Shown here piece by piece: positions 41,525 through 49,886 of a stretch of 49,886 nucleotides of DNA. This stretch comes from an uncultured Christensenellaceae bacterium. Its GTDB lineage: Bacteria; Bacillota; Clostridia; Christensenellales; UBA3700. How positions within the stretch are numbered: the stretch's first letter is position 1; each line of letters starts with the position of its first letter. Location of the stretch: the NCBI GenBank assembly GCA_910587685.1, contig CAJUMY010000012.1:1-49886 (forward strand). The letters are read 5' to 3'. The notes under the pieces are model-generated. The model made no database searches, was not told the DNA's origin, and saw only the letters and a list, made by a program, of their open reading frames with translations. A program made the position numbers and the translations under genes.

Positions 41525-44500
41525 ATGGAAAAGAATTATTATATCGGACTCGATATAGGAACAAACAGCGTGGGCTGGGCAGTAACTGACGAAAAATATT
41601 CCGTAGTCAAGAAAAAAGGGAAGCGACTTTGGGGCGTAAGGCTCTTCGACACCGCGGCGACGGCAAAGAAGAGGAGACTCAAACGAACGGCGAGGAGAAG
41701 ATACTTAAGAAGAAGACAGCGTATAGATCTCTTGCAGGAATTGTTTGCGCCGCTTATTTTAGAAAGGGATGAGAATTTTTTCAGACGACTTGACGAATCT
41801 TTTTTCTTTGAAGAAGATAAAAAGGTTGACGGTAAATATTCGCTGTTTTCCGATAAGAATTACACCGACAAAGACTTTTATAAAGAATATAAGACGGCGT
41901 ATCATCTTAGGAATAGACTTATTAAGGGAGATATCCCTGACGATCCTCGTATCGTATATCTTGCATGTCACCATATCATAAAGAAACGAGGGCATTTTTT
42001 ATTTAACGGCGAAATCAACGGCAATAACATATCGTGCGATAACGAGATAAGAGGGCTGCAAAAATTCGTGACCGACGGAAACGATCATGACGTTCCTATG
42101 TTCGGAGGAGATAACTTCAAGGACTTTTCTTTGGATGAATTCGTCAAGATAATAACTTTGACCGATACGAGAAGAGAAAGTATTGAAAAAACGACGGAGC
42201 TTTTCGGCGTTTCGGATGGTAAGTATCTAAAGAACGCCGTAAGAGTGATGTTCGGATACAAACAAAAGGTAAAAACATTATTCGCGAGCGAATATTACGG
42301 CGATTGCGATATCGAGATAGATTTTACGTCGGAGCAATACGAGGAAACGAGCGAGGCTCTGAAAATCGAGCTGGGAGACGATTATTCCTACGTAGACACG
42401 CTAAAGAATCTTTATGATTTTGTGGTTCTCAAGCGGCTCCTACAAGAACACTCGTCGATTTCGGAGGCGATGGTATCGAAATACGAAAGACACGCAGTCG
42501 AACTCCGTATGCTCAAGAATATTGTTAGAAAGTACGGTAAAACGAGCGACTATAACGAGATATTCAAAGAAACGGTTTCCGATGCCAGTTATGCAAAATA
42601 TATTGGTATGAATAAGAAAGGCGGCGTCAAGCAGGTAACGGAACGCGAGAGCGCTTACAGTTACGAAACGTTTTATAAGGCGCTATTGGGCAAACTCGAT
42701 AGCATAGTAACCGATAAAAGCGACGCCGATTATCTTTGCATCAAAAACCGCATTGAAAATAAGGATTTTCTTATCAGATACGCTTCTTCCGTGAACGCGT
42801 CGATACCGAATCAGTTACATAGAGACGAACTTAACAGAATACTCGATAACGCGAGCGTAAAATTCCCGTATTTGCTTGAAAAGGACGGCGACGGACTCAG
42901 CGTTAAAGATAAAATAATGAGTATCATGACGTACAAGATACCGTATTACGTCGGACCTATTCCCAATGACGAAAACAGCGAAGCCATCGGTAAATATTCG
43001 TGGCTCGTAAGAAAAGAATCGGGCAAAGTGCTGCCTTGGAATTTTGAAAAGAAGGTCGATATGAACGCTTCTATGGAGAAATTCATAAAGAGCCTTATCA
43101 ACCGTTGCAGCTATTTGAATACGGAAAACGTATTGCCGAAGCAGTCGCTGATATATCAGGAATACGAGGTTCTTAACGAACTTAACGGCATTAAGTTCAA
43201 CGGTAAGCGTATAGATAACGAAACCAAACTAAAGATATTCGAAGGCTTATTTAAGAACAGCGGAAAGAAAAAGATAACGGAAAAGATTCTCAAAGCGTTC
43301 CTTGTCAACGAGAACGTAGTCAGTAAGAGCGATATAAACGCCTTGAAGATAGACGGCTATCAAAAAGACAAAGAGTTTTCTACGTGTCTTAGCTCTTACG
43401 TTAATATCGTAAAAGCTCTCGGGAACGATTTTGACAGAGGGTATGTCGATAACAATATAGACACGTTCGAAAGAATAATTGAGCTAAGTACCGTATATGC
43501 CGATAATAAATCGCTATTCGTAGAAAAACTGAAACAAGAGTTTCCTGCGCTTGACGAGAGGGTCATAGCGAAAGTAAAAGGATTGACTTTCACAAAATGG
43601 GGAAGGCTGTCAAAACGGCTTTTGGTAGGAGTCGTAGCTAGCAATACCGCGACGGGAGAGGTGTCGAATATACTTTCTTTGATGCGTAACACGAACGCTA
43701 ACTTTATGGAAATAATATTCGATAAAGAATGGAATTTTAACGCGTTGATCGAAGAGGAGAACAAGAGCGTTTCAAGACAGATAGACAAGATCAAATATTC
43801 GGATATAGCCGAGCTGTATTGCTCTCCGTCTGTCAAGCGAGCTATATGGCAGAGCATAAAGATCGTTCGCGAGATAGTCGAAATAATGGGTTATCCGCCA
43901 ACGAAGTTCTTTGTCGAGGTGACGAGAAGCGATGAAGATAAGAAGAGGACTTCCAGCAGAAAGAGCGTATTGCAAAAGCTGTATAAGGGCGTAGACGACA
44001 GCGGCGATATAAAAGCCATAAAGGAAGCGCTCGAAAAGGAAAACGAAAATTCGCTTAAGGACGAGAGGCTTTATCTGTACTATTCTCAGCAGGGAAAGTG
44101 TATGTATACGGGCAAGCCGATAAATATAGACGATCTCTTGAATACGAAGCTCTATGACATAGATCATATATATCCTCAGTCAATGACTACCGACGAGAGC
44201 GTTCATAGGAATAAGGTTTTGGTGTGTCGTAGCGCGAATAAAGATAAAAGCGACGTATATCCGCTGAATATAGAAGTGCAGAATAAAATGGCGGGATTTT
44301 GGAAGAGTCTTCGAGACAAAGAATTCATTACTCCCGAAAAATATATCAGGTTAACGAGAAAAGAACCTCTTACCGACAAAGAACTCGGCGACTTTATCGC
44401 GCGACAGTTGGTATTCACTTCACAAAGCGTGAAAGAGGTGATAAATCTTCTTAAGATAGAGTACCCGAACTCCGAGACGTGTTACGTGAAAGCAGAAGTA

Positions 44501-45688
44501 GTAAAGGATTTTAGGAGCAGGAACAATTATCTCAAGATAAGGACTCTCAACGATCTGCATCATGCGAAGGACGCATATCTCAACGTAGTTGCGGGAAATA
44601 TTCTTTCGACGGCTAATAAGAATAATTTCCGTATGCAGAGGATCAATAAGGGTAACGAAATCGATACGGATATTATCAAAAACTACAGTATTTCCAATAT
44701 TTTCTCAAGAGGATACGTCGTGTCGACCGCAAAGAACTTAGCTTGGAACTGCGACCTTTTCGATAACGTAGAAAAGCAGTATTATAGGAACGATATTCTC
44801 GTTACCAAAATGCAGACCGTAGGCAAAGGCGCGTTTTACGACGAGACCGTGAGGAAGTCGCTTGCTAACGCGAAGTATGCTAAGGCAGCGCGTAAGGCAA
44901 GCATACCGCTCAAGAAAGTCGAAGGAAATCGTTATAGCATAGAGCGCTACGGCGGCGTAACTACAGTGTCCCCGAGATGGTTCGCGCTGATCGGATGTAG
45001 CGATAAAAAGAATAACCAAATATACCGCATAGAACCTATAAATATATACGACTATGCGAAGATGGACAAATCGAGAATTAAGGACGAGATGGCGTCATTA
45101 TTGGAACGTCAAGGACATAAGAACGTCGATATCATTGCGATTTTGAAGAAAAATACTCTTCTTTCGATAGACGGCAATAGATATTATCTTACCGGAACGT
45201 CCGGAGAGTCTCTAACGCTCGATAATGCGAAACAATTGACTGTCGGCAGGGAATACGAGCTTGCCGTAAACAGAATATTGAAGTATACGGAGAACCCGAA
45301 AAGGAACAAGGACGTTACCGAGGTAGCGATTCGTTCAAAGTCGAAAGAAGATTATAATATCGATGAAAAGGCGGTATTCGTCATGCTTGTCGATAAGCTA
45401 AAGACGGAATTTCCGCAGTTTAGAGTTGTCGCTAGCAAGTTCGACGATGAAAGTATAGAGGCGTTCGATACGGCAAGCAAATCAAGACAGTGCGAAATAA
45501 TAACGAATATCATAAAAATGATGGGATGTAATTCGACGAGAGGAAAACTTGACGGAGAACCGTTCAACGCAAATTTCAAGGCGAGCGAAGGAGCTCTTAC
45601 CGCTAACAAAAAAGTATCTTACGAGCTTACCGTTATAGATCAGTCCGTTACAGGCGTATACGAATATTCTAAAAGCATAAAGAAATGA
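41525..45688 (+). CDS. cas9: Type II-A CRISPR effector nuclease Cas9
   Basis: RNA-guided double-strand DNA nuclease, 1387 residues, the usual II-A size. RuvC-I is YYIGLDIGTNSVGWAV with D10. The Arg-rich bridge helix covers about 55-75. RuvC-II is FFVEVTRSDED with E798. The HNH domain is DIDHIYPQS with H881 and NKVLVCRSANKDKSD. RuvC-III is HHAKDAYLN with H1013 and D1016. The C-terminal PAM-interacting part ends in QSVTGVYEYSKSIKK, like streptococcal Cas9. All catalytic residues are present, so it should be active. GAGAGGAAA lies before the ATG; the TGA overlaps cas1 by 4 bp. The PAM cannot be read from the sequence. Confidence 0.98.
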   Translation: MEKNYYIGLDIGTNSVGWAVTDEKYSVVKKKGKRLWGVRLFDTAATAKKRRLKRTARRRYLRRRQRIDLLQELFAPLILERDENFFRRLDESFFFEEDKKVDGKYSLFSDKNYTDKDFYKEYKTAYHLRNRLIKGDIPDDPRIVYLACHHIIKKRGHFLFNGEINGNNISCDNEIRGLQKFVTDGNDHDVPMFGGDNFKDFSLDEFVKIITLTDTRRESIEKTTELFGVSDGKYLKNAVRVMFGYKQKVKTLFASEYYGDCDIEIDFTSEQYEETSEALKIELGDDYSYVDTLKNLYDFVVLKRLLQEHSSISEAMVSKYERHAVELRMLKNIVRKYGKTSDYNEIFKETVSDASYAKYIGMNKKGGVKQVTERESAYSYETFYKALLGKLDSIVTDKSDADYLCIKNRIENKDFLIRYASSVNASIPNQLHRDELNRILDNASVKFPYLLEKDGDGLSVKDKIMSIMTYKIPYYVGPIPNDENSEAIGKYSWLVRKESGKVLPWNFEKKVDMNASMEKFIKSLINRCSYLNTENVLPKQSLIYQEYEVLNELNGIKFNGKRIDNETKLKIFEGLFKNSGKKKITEKILKAFLVNENVVSKSDINALKIDGYQKDKEFSTCLSSYVNIVKALGNDFDRGYVDNNIDTFERIIELSTVYADNKSLFVEKLKQEFPALDERVIAKVKGLTFTKWGRLSKRLLVGVVASNTATGEVSNILSLMRNTNANFMEIIFDKEWNFNALIEEENKSVSRQIDKIKYSDIAELYCSPSVKRAIWQSIKIVREIVEIMGYPPTKFFVEVTRSDEDKKRTSSRKSVLQKLYKGVDDSGDIKAIKEALEKENENSLKDERLYLYYSQQGKCMYTGKPINIDDLLNTKLYDIDHIYPQSMTTDESVHRNKVLVCRSANKDKSDVYPLNIEVQNKMAGFWKSLRDKEFITPEKYIRLTRKEPLTDKELGDFIARQLVFTSQSVKEVINLLKIEYPNSETCYVKAEVVKDFRSRNNYLKIRTLNDLHHAKDAYLNVVAGNILSTANKNNFRMQRINKGNEIDTDIIKNYSISNIFSRGYVVSTAKNLAWNCDLFDNVEKQYYRNDILVTKMQTVGKGAFYDETVRKSLANAKYAKAARKASIPLKKVEGNRYSIERYGGVTTVSPRWFALIGCSDKKNNQIYRIEPINIYDYAKMDKSRIKDEMASLLERQGHKNVDIIAILKKNTLLSIDGNRYYLTGTSGESLTLDNAKQLTVGREYELAVNRILKYTENPKRNKDVTEVAIRSKSKEDYNIDEKAVFVMLVDKLKTEFPQFRVVASKFDDESIEAFDTASKSRQCEIITNIIKMMGCNSTRGKLDGEPFNANFKASEGALTANKKVSYELTVIDQSVTGVYEYSKSIKK

Positions 45689-46548
45689 GTTGGCGTATCG
45701 TTATCGTATCGAGCAGGGCAAAGCTAGACTATAGAATGGACTACTTGGTCGTAAGGGGAGAAGAAGAAAAGAGAGTGCATATATCGGAGATAGGTACGCT
45801 TATTATCGAAAGTACCGCGGTTTCCATGACGGCGGCTCTGCTTGGTCAACTTGCCGATAGGAATATTACGGTAGTATTTTGCGATAATAAGCGCAATCCG
45901 TCGTGTCAGCTTTTACCTCTTTACGGAGTGTATAATGCGAGTAAGTGTTTACGCAATCAAATTACGTGGACTGACGAGCGGAAAACGAATGTATGGACGC
46001 AGATAGTACGCGATAAAATATATCAGCAGTACTGTTTTTTGAAAGAACTTGATTTGCCCGAAAGCGAGCTGTTAAATTCGTATGTTAACGAACTTTGTGA
46101 AGGAGACGCTACAAACAGAGAAGGACATGCCGCAAAAGTCTATTTCAACGCGCTTTACGGAAAAGCGTTTAAGCGCGGACGCGACGATAGCGTTAACTCT
46201 GCGTTAAATTACGGATATTCTATAATTTTATCGGCTTTTAACAGAGAAATAGTCGCGGAAGGATATCTTACGCAAATAGGGATATTTCATTCAAGCGAGC
46301 AGAATTTTTTTAATCTTACCTGCGATTTTATGGAACCTTATAGGATTATTATAGACAGAGTGGTATACGCGAACGTCGAAAGACCGTTTGATAAGGATTA
46401 TAAGAGAATACTTGTCGAGGCGCTAAATGAAAAAGTTACTATAGACGGCAAAAAACAGTATATAACTAACGCTATCAAAATATACGTTTCCAGCGTATTC
46501 GACGCTCTTTGCGGGGAACGCAAAAGTATATTGACGTATGAGTTTTAG
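45685..46548 (+). CDS. cas1: CRISPR integrase Cas1 (type II-A)
   Basis: Integrates new spacers at the leader-repeat junction as a complex with Cas2, helped by Csn2 and Cas9. The 287-residue protein has the type II form of the family, with metal ligands E146 (REGHAAKVYFNALYG), H202 (IFHSSEQN) and E217 (CDFMEP), which line up with E149, H205 and E220 of S. pyogenes Cas1. It overlaps cas9 by 4 bp and cas2 by 11 bp, so the genes are translated together. Confidence 0.97.
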   Translation: MSWRIVIVSSRAKLDYRMDYLVVRGEEEKRVHISEIGTLIIESTAVSMTAALLGQLADRNITVVFCDNKRNPSCQLLPLYGVYNASKCLRNQITWTDERKTNVWTQIVRDKIYQQYCFLKELDLPESELLNSYVNELCEGDATNREGHAAKVYFNALYGKAFKRGRDDSVNSALNYGYSIILSAFNREIVAEGYLTQIGIFHSSEQNFFNLTCDFMEPYRIIIDRVVYANVERPFDKDYKRILVEALNEKVTIDGKKQYITNAIKIYVSSVFDALCGERKSILTYEF

Positions 46549-46858
46549 ATTTATGAGAGTGATTGTTTTTTTCGATCTTCCTACTTTAACTGCCGCTGAT
46601 TTGAGATCTTACAGACAGTTTCGTAAAGGACTTATCAAAGAGGGATTTATCATGCTACAGGAATCTGTGTATTCAAAACTCGTACTTAATGCGAACGTTG
46701 CGAGTCAAGTTCGCGATAGGATATCTAAAATATGTCCGAGCGACGGTATCGTGCAACTTATGATAATAACAGAGAAACAATATTCCGATATAGAATACTT
46801 GGTCGGAAACGCCTCCGGCGACGTTATCTCATGCGTTGAAAGAACGGTGGAATTATGA
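46538..46858 (+). CDS. cas2: CRISPR-associated protein Cas2
   Basis: Structural partner of Cas1 in spacer integration. The 106-residue ferredoxin-fold protein begins MSFRFMRVIVFFDLP, with D13 after the first strand; type II-A Cas2 proteins commonly begin MSYRFMR or similar, which supports the ATG at 46538 over the in-frame ATG at 46553. It overlaps cas1 by 11 bp and csn2 by 4 bp. Confidence 0.96.
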   Translation: MSFRFMRVIVFFDLPTLTAADLRSYRQFRKGLIKEGFIMLQESVYSKLVLNANVASQVRDRISKICPSDGIVQLMIITEKQYSDIEYLVGNASGDVISCVERTVEL

Positions 46859-47520
46859 AACTTGTACATAATTCTTTTACGTTCGCTATAGAGTTTGAGG
46901 AAAATATCGTCAATCTCATAGTAGTGGAGAACAAAAGTTATCTTAGACAGCTCGTTAAGGAACTTTGCGACGCTGAGAAAGGGAGCGCGACCCGTTACGT
47001 TTTGAGCGAAGGGTTAACAGAACTGAGCGTTAAAGATAATATGATTTTACTGCGCGACGTATTTGACGTTGAAGTTAACGATAAAAAAACGCTTAATAAA
47101 CTTTATAAACGGCTCGAAGAAGTTTCAAACGGCTATTATTGCGATAATTGGAACGACGTAAGGAGCGAACTTTGCGCTTATTTATACAAACTTACGGATA
47201 CCGAGATGCTTCCTCTCGAATTTGACGTTGATATAAAACTCGGGGATATTCTTAAGGCTGTCGGAATGAAATTCTATTTTAACGACAAAACGGTTTTGGA
47301 CAGCGTTATGACCTATATAGACGTATGCGCTGAGTTCTCTATAGCAAAGATAGTTGTCGGGGTATGCTGGAGCGCCGTTTTCAGCATAGAAGAGATAGAA
47401 TTTATAAAATGGCATTGCTTTGACAAAAAGATTCATTTATTGCTTTTTGACGATGAAAAAATCAATATCGATAAAGTAAAAATTTATATTATAGATCACG
47501 ATCTTTGCGAGATATTTTGA
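46855..47520 (+). CDS. csn2: Adaptation protein Csn2 (type II-A)
   Basis: Csn2 forms a ring around DNA ends during spacer uptake and defines subtype II-A. The 221-residue protein starts MKLVHNSFTFAIEFEENIVN, typical of the short Csn2 group. It has a mixed alpha/beta head, a helical leg region in the middle (about 75-125), and the late IVVGVCWSAVFSIEEIE and LLLFDDEKI strands. It is the last gene of the cas operon, overlapping cas2 by 4 bp. No array follows it, unlike the common order. Confidence 0.93.
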   Translation: MKLVHNSFTFAIEFEENIVNLIVVENKSYLRQLVKELCDAEKGSATRYVLSEGLTELSVKDNMILLRDVFDVEVNDKKTLNKLYKRLEEVSNGYYCDNWNDVRSELCAYLYKLTDTEMLPLEFDVDIKLGDILKAVGMKFYFNDKTVLDSVMTYIDVCAEFSIAKIVVGVCWSAVFSIEEIEFIKWHCFDKKIHLLLFDDEKINIDKVKIYIIDHDLCEIF

Positions 47521-47558
47521 CGGCGTTTATACGCAAAATGCACTATATTTTTTTATAT

Positions 47559-47590
47559 CGTTCAAGTCGTTTTTTGAACGTGTGATTTTG
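47559..47590 (+). terminator. Weak terminator after csn2
   Basis: A 7-bp stem CGTTCAA/TTGAACG (47559-47565 with 47574-47580) and an 8-nt loop are followed by TGTGATTTTG. The T run is poor, so read-through is possible. Confidence 0.4.
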
Positions 47591-47647
47591 CTTTTTATGC
47601 CTTAATGATCAGCTGTTTCTATTATACGGATAGGAGATGAAAAGGCA

Positions 47648-47676
47648 TTGACAACTTTAAGTTATTAATATATACT
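47648..47676 (+). promoter_or_regulatory. Promoter and possible operator of the beta-galactosidase gene
   Basis: TTGACA at 47648-47653 and TATACT at 47671-47676, spaced 17 nt. An inverted repeat TTAAGT (47657-47662) / ACTTAA (47674-47679) overlaps the spacer and -10, the right place for a repressor site. The leader is about 115 nt. Confidence 0.78.
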
Positions 47677-47797
47677 TAATAGGTGAAGTTTTGACATTAT
47701 TTAGGAAATATAGACGGCGTCGGTTCGGGCGTTTTTATATGAATATTTGAATGGCGTTTTATCGGCGCAGCCGCATTAAATAGATCGGAGGAAAATT

Positions 47798-49585
47798 ATG
47801 TTCGAGATAAAAGACGGGAAATTTTATCACAACGGGGAAAAGGTAAATATCTATTCGGGTGTTATACACTATTTCAGAGTGTTGCCCGAGTATTGGCGAG
47901 ACAGACTGTTGAAACTCAAACTTGCGGGATTCAATACCGTCGAGACATACGTCTCGTGGAATTTGCACGAGCCAAAGCCGGGAGAGTTCGACTTTTCGGG
48001 TATGCTTGACATAAGGCGTTTTATAGAGACGGCGAAGGAGCTGGGGCTATACGCTATAGTAAGACCGGGTCCGTATATTTGCGCCGAATGGGATAACGGC
48101 GGTCTGCCTGCATGGCTTCTTAAGGATAAGAATATGCGTATAAGGTGCGCTTACGAGCCCTATCTCGAGCTTGTCAAGAGATATTACGGGGCGCTGATGA
48201 AAGAGATAGGAGATCTTCAGGAGACTCGCGGCGGCAATATTATCGCGATGCAGGTCGAGAACGAATACGGTTCCTACGGCAACGATAAGGAATATCTTCT
48301 AAGCGTCGAAAAGATAATGAAAGACACTGGAATGGACGTACTGTTCTTCACCTCTGACGGAGACTGGAAGAATATGCTCTCGGGAGGTTCGCTTCCGCAT
48401 ATATACAAGGTGCTCAATTTCGGCTCGAGAGCGTCCAGCGCGTTCAACGCGCTTAAGGGTTTTCAGGAGAATATGCCTCATATGTGCGGCGAATTTTGGG
48501 ACGGATGGTTCGACCATTGGGGCGAAAAACATCATACGAGAGACGCGGCGTCGATAGTGAAAGAGCTTAAGGATTTTCTTGCGGCTGACGCAAACTTTAA
48601 TTTTTATATGTTCATAGGCGGTACTAACTTCAATTTTTGGGCGGGTTCTAATTACCATAACGGAAAATTCCATCCAACCACTACGAGCTACGACTATTCC
48701 GCGCTTTTGACGGAATGGGGCGATATTACCGAGCAGTACAAGGCGGTGAGGGAGGTTCTTCTAAAGCATAGAGGTATCGAGTATAAGGAAGAGATCCCGA
48801 CAGTCAAATATCTTGGCGACAGCATCAAGCTCGATATGTCAAAGAAAGGTAGCTTGAGACGCAATATGGGCGTCGTTGCAACGAAACACAGGAGCGCCGC
48901 TCCCGAATCTATGGAGTATTACGGTCAGAACTTCGGATATATCGTATATCACACCGATATAAAAGGAAAATACGATACGCTGATCAATCCGCTCGTTATT
49001 AAGGATATTCACGATAGGGCGTACGTCTATATTAACGGAGAACTCAAAGGGACGTTCTATAGGAATAAAAAGAAAGGACTTCTTTCGATATTCAAGAAGA
49101 ATAAGGATAACGAGTTCACCGTAAGGGTACCGAGTATAGACGGTTCTCTCAGCGTAGATATACTTGTCGACGCTATGGGCAGAGTCGACTACGGGTATGA
49201 AAAGATGTACGACAGGAAGGGAATAGGCGACGTAAGGCTTGGCAATCAGCTCATTTTCGGTTGGGATGCGTACACGATCCCGCTAGACGACGTTAGCAAT
49301 GTCATATACGACGGAGCTAACGACAACGAGCCTATGTTCTTAAAGGCGGAGTTCGACGTTAAGGATAAAGGAGAGGCGTTCATCCATATGGACAATTTCA
49401 AGAAGGGCGTCGTATTCGTGAACGGCTTTAATATCGGCAGATACTGGGAGATAGGTCCGCAGAAGGCTCTTTATATTCCCGCAAGTTTGTTGAAGGTCGG
49501 CGAAAAGAACGAAATCGTTATTTTCGAAACGGAAGGATTTAGATCGCCGAGCGTCGTCATTGACGGAAAACCCGATTTGGGCTGA
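47798..49585 (+). CDS. GH35 family beta-galactosidase
   Basis: Cleaves terminal beta-galactose from glycans. The 595-residue protein opens with the GH35 barrel: SGVIHYFRVLPEYWRDRLL, ETYVSWNLHEPKPGEFDFSG, RPGPYICAEWDNGGLPAWLL, the acid/base E156 in QVENEYGSYG and the nucleophile E232 in CGEFWDGWFDHWG. The last 200 residues are beta-rich jelly-roll domains ending in FVNGFNIGRYWEIGPQKALYIP. No signal peptide is seen, so it acts in the cytoplasm on imported oligosaccharides. CGGAGGAAAA precedes the ATG. It is a single-gene unit. Confidence 0.94.
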   Translation: MFEIKDGKFYHNGEKVNIYSGVIHYFRVLPEYWRDRLLKLKLAGFNTVETYVSWNLHEPKPGEFDFSGMLDIRRFIETAKELGLYAIVRPGPYICAEWDNGGLPAWLLKDKNMRIRCAYEPYLELVKRYYGALMKEIGDLQETRGGNIIAMQVENEYGSYGNDKEYLLSVEKIMKDTGMDVLFFTSDGDWKNMLSGGSLPHIYKVLNFGSRASSAFNALKGFQENMPHMCGEFWDGWFDHWGEKHHTRDAASIVKELKDFLAADANFNFYMFIGGTNFNFWAGSNYHNGKFHPTTTSYDYSALLTEWGDITEQYKAVREVLLKHRGIEYKEEIPTVKYLGDSIKLDMSKKGSLRRNMGVVATKHRSAAPESMEYYGQNFGYIVYHTDIKGKYDTLINPLVIKDIHDRAYVYINGELKGTFYRNKKKGLLSIFKKNKDNEFTVRVPSIDGSLSVDILVDAMGRVDYGYEKMYDRKGIGDVRLGNQLIFGWDAYTIPLDDVSNVIYDGANDNEPMFLKAEFDVKDKGEAFIHMDNFKKGVVFVNGFNIGRYWEIGPQKALYIPASLLKVGEKNEIVIFETEGFRSPSVVIDGKPDLG

Positions 49586-49672
49586 ATATAGAAAGCGCGT
49601 AGGTAAAACTATATACGCTTAACTGTAGTTCGATCGGATATAATATATGTTTATCGACGGGTCGAAAAGCAT

Positions 49673-49708
49673 CGAGACTCTGCCATAGTTCGGCAGGGTC
49701 TCGTTTTA
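49673..49708 (+). terminator. Terminator of the beta-galactosidase gene
   Basis: A 12-bp stem (49673-49684 with 49692-49703, one G-T wobble) with a 7-nt loop is followed by TTTTAT. Confidence 0.9.
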
Positions 49709-49886
49709 TATCGGTTTTGATTCATTGAAAAGTTTGTTTTATAAAAAAGCCTCTTCAAATATTATTTTTGCTGAATTATAAAAAACAAAATACAATATTT
49801 ATATATAAAAATCAATGCTCGTAATATTATGAAATTTCGCAAAATTTGCAAAAATATATTGTATGAAAAAATACGCTTTGGAAACG
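49709..49886 (+). other. AT-rich end of window
   Basis: No supported gene. An ATG near 49864 (reading MKKYALET to the edge) might start the next gene, but it has no ribosome site and cannot be judged. Confidence 0.35.

Overview
The window looks like a chromosomal segment of an anaerobic, low-GC, endospore-forming Firmicute of the clostridial kind, probably an uncultured gut-type lineage. This rests on a spoIIE-tilS-hpt block, a fused AdhE behind a Rex-type operator, a radical SAM sulfatase-maturase-like protein, a lipoprotein with a Gram-positive-style lipobox, short 4-bp gene overlaps, strong GGAGG ribosome sites and many near-consensus TTGACA-N17-TATAAT promoters. I cannot name the species from the sequence alone.

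Layout: (1) 1-9467, a plus-strand housekeeping run: the tail of an unidentified gene, a terminator, spoIIE, tilS, hpt, cca, rmuC, a PHP phosphoesterase and an anSME-like radical SAM protein. (2) 9468-12750, adhE with its own promoter, Rex-like operator and terminator. (3) 12868-14938, a minus-strand SLC13/ArsB-type transporter and a plus-strand membrane protein of unknown function. (4) 15067-22085, thiamine synthesis: thiC-thiE-thiD behind a TPP riboswitch with a terminator, then thiS-thiF-thiG-thiH and a second ThiE/TenI-like gene from a separate promoter without a visible TPP aptamer. (5) 22124-24142, on the minus strand, a glycosyltransferase fused to a PlsC-type acyltransferase. (6) 24828-34876, a plus-strand exopolysaccharide operon: priming sugar transferase, GT2, GT4, Wzy-like polymerase, GT32, GT2, GT-D, Wzx-like flippase, RfbB. 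(7) 34876-35213, tRNA-Pro(GGG) and tRNA-Asn(GTT) on the minus strand. (8) 35258-39463, minus-strand lipoprotein of the DUF4874/DUF4832 kind and an ACT-DUF711-membrane-protein operon. (9) 39568-47590, a complete type II-A CRISPR-Cas locus. (10) 47648-49708, a GH35 beta-galactosidase with promoter and terminator.

The CRISPR locus is the most interesting part. A leader with a consensus promoter and the sequence ATTTGAG at its end precedes 16 repeats of 36 bp and 15 spacers. The distal repeat is degenerate and is followed by a possible 61-residue ORF and a relic repeat. Next comes a tracrRNA encoded on the opposite strand, with its own promoter, an anti-repeat that pairs with the array repeat (including an AAGU bulge like that of S. 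pyogenes) and a terminator. Then come cas9 (1387 residues, all nuclease motifs present), cas1, cas2 and csn2, overlapping by 4 to 11 bp. The array therefore lies upstream of cas9, with the tracrRNA gene divergent between them, rather than downstream of csn2. All parts needed for interference and spacer uptake appear intact.
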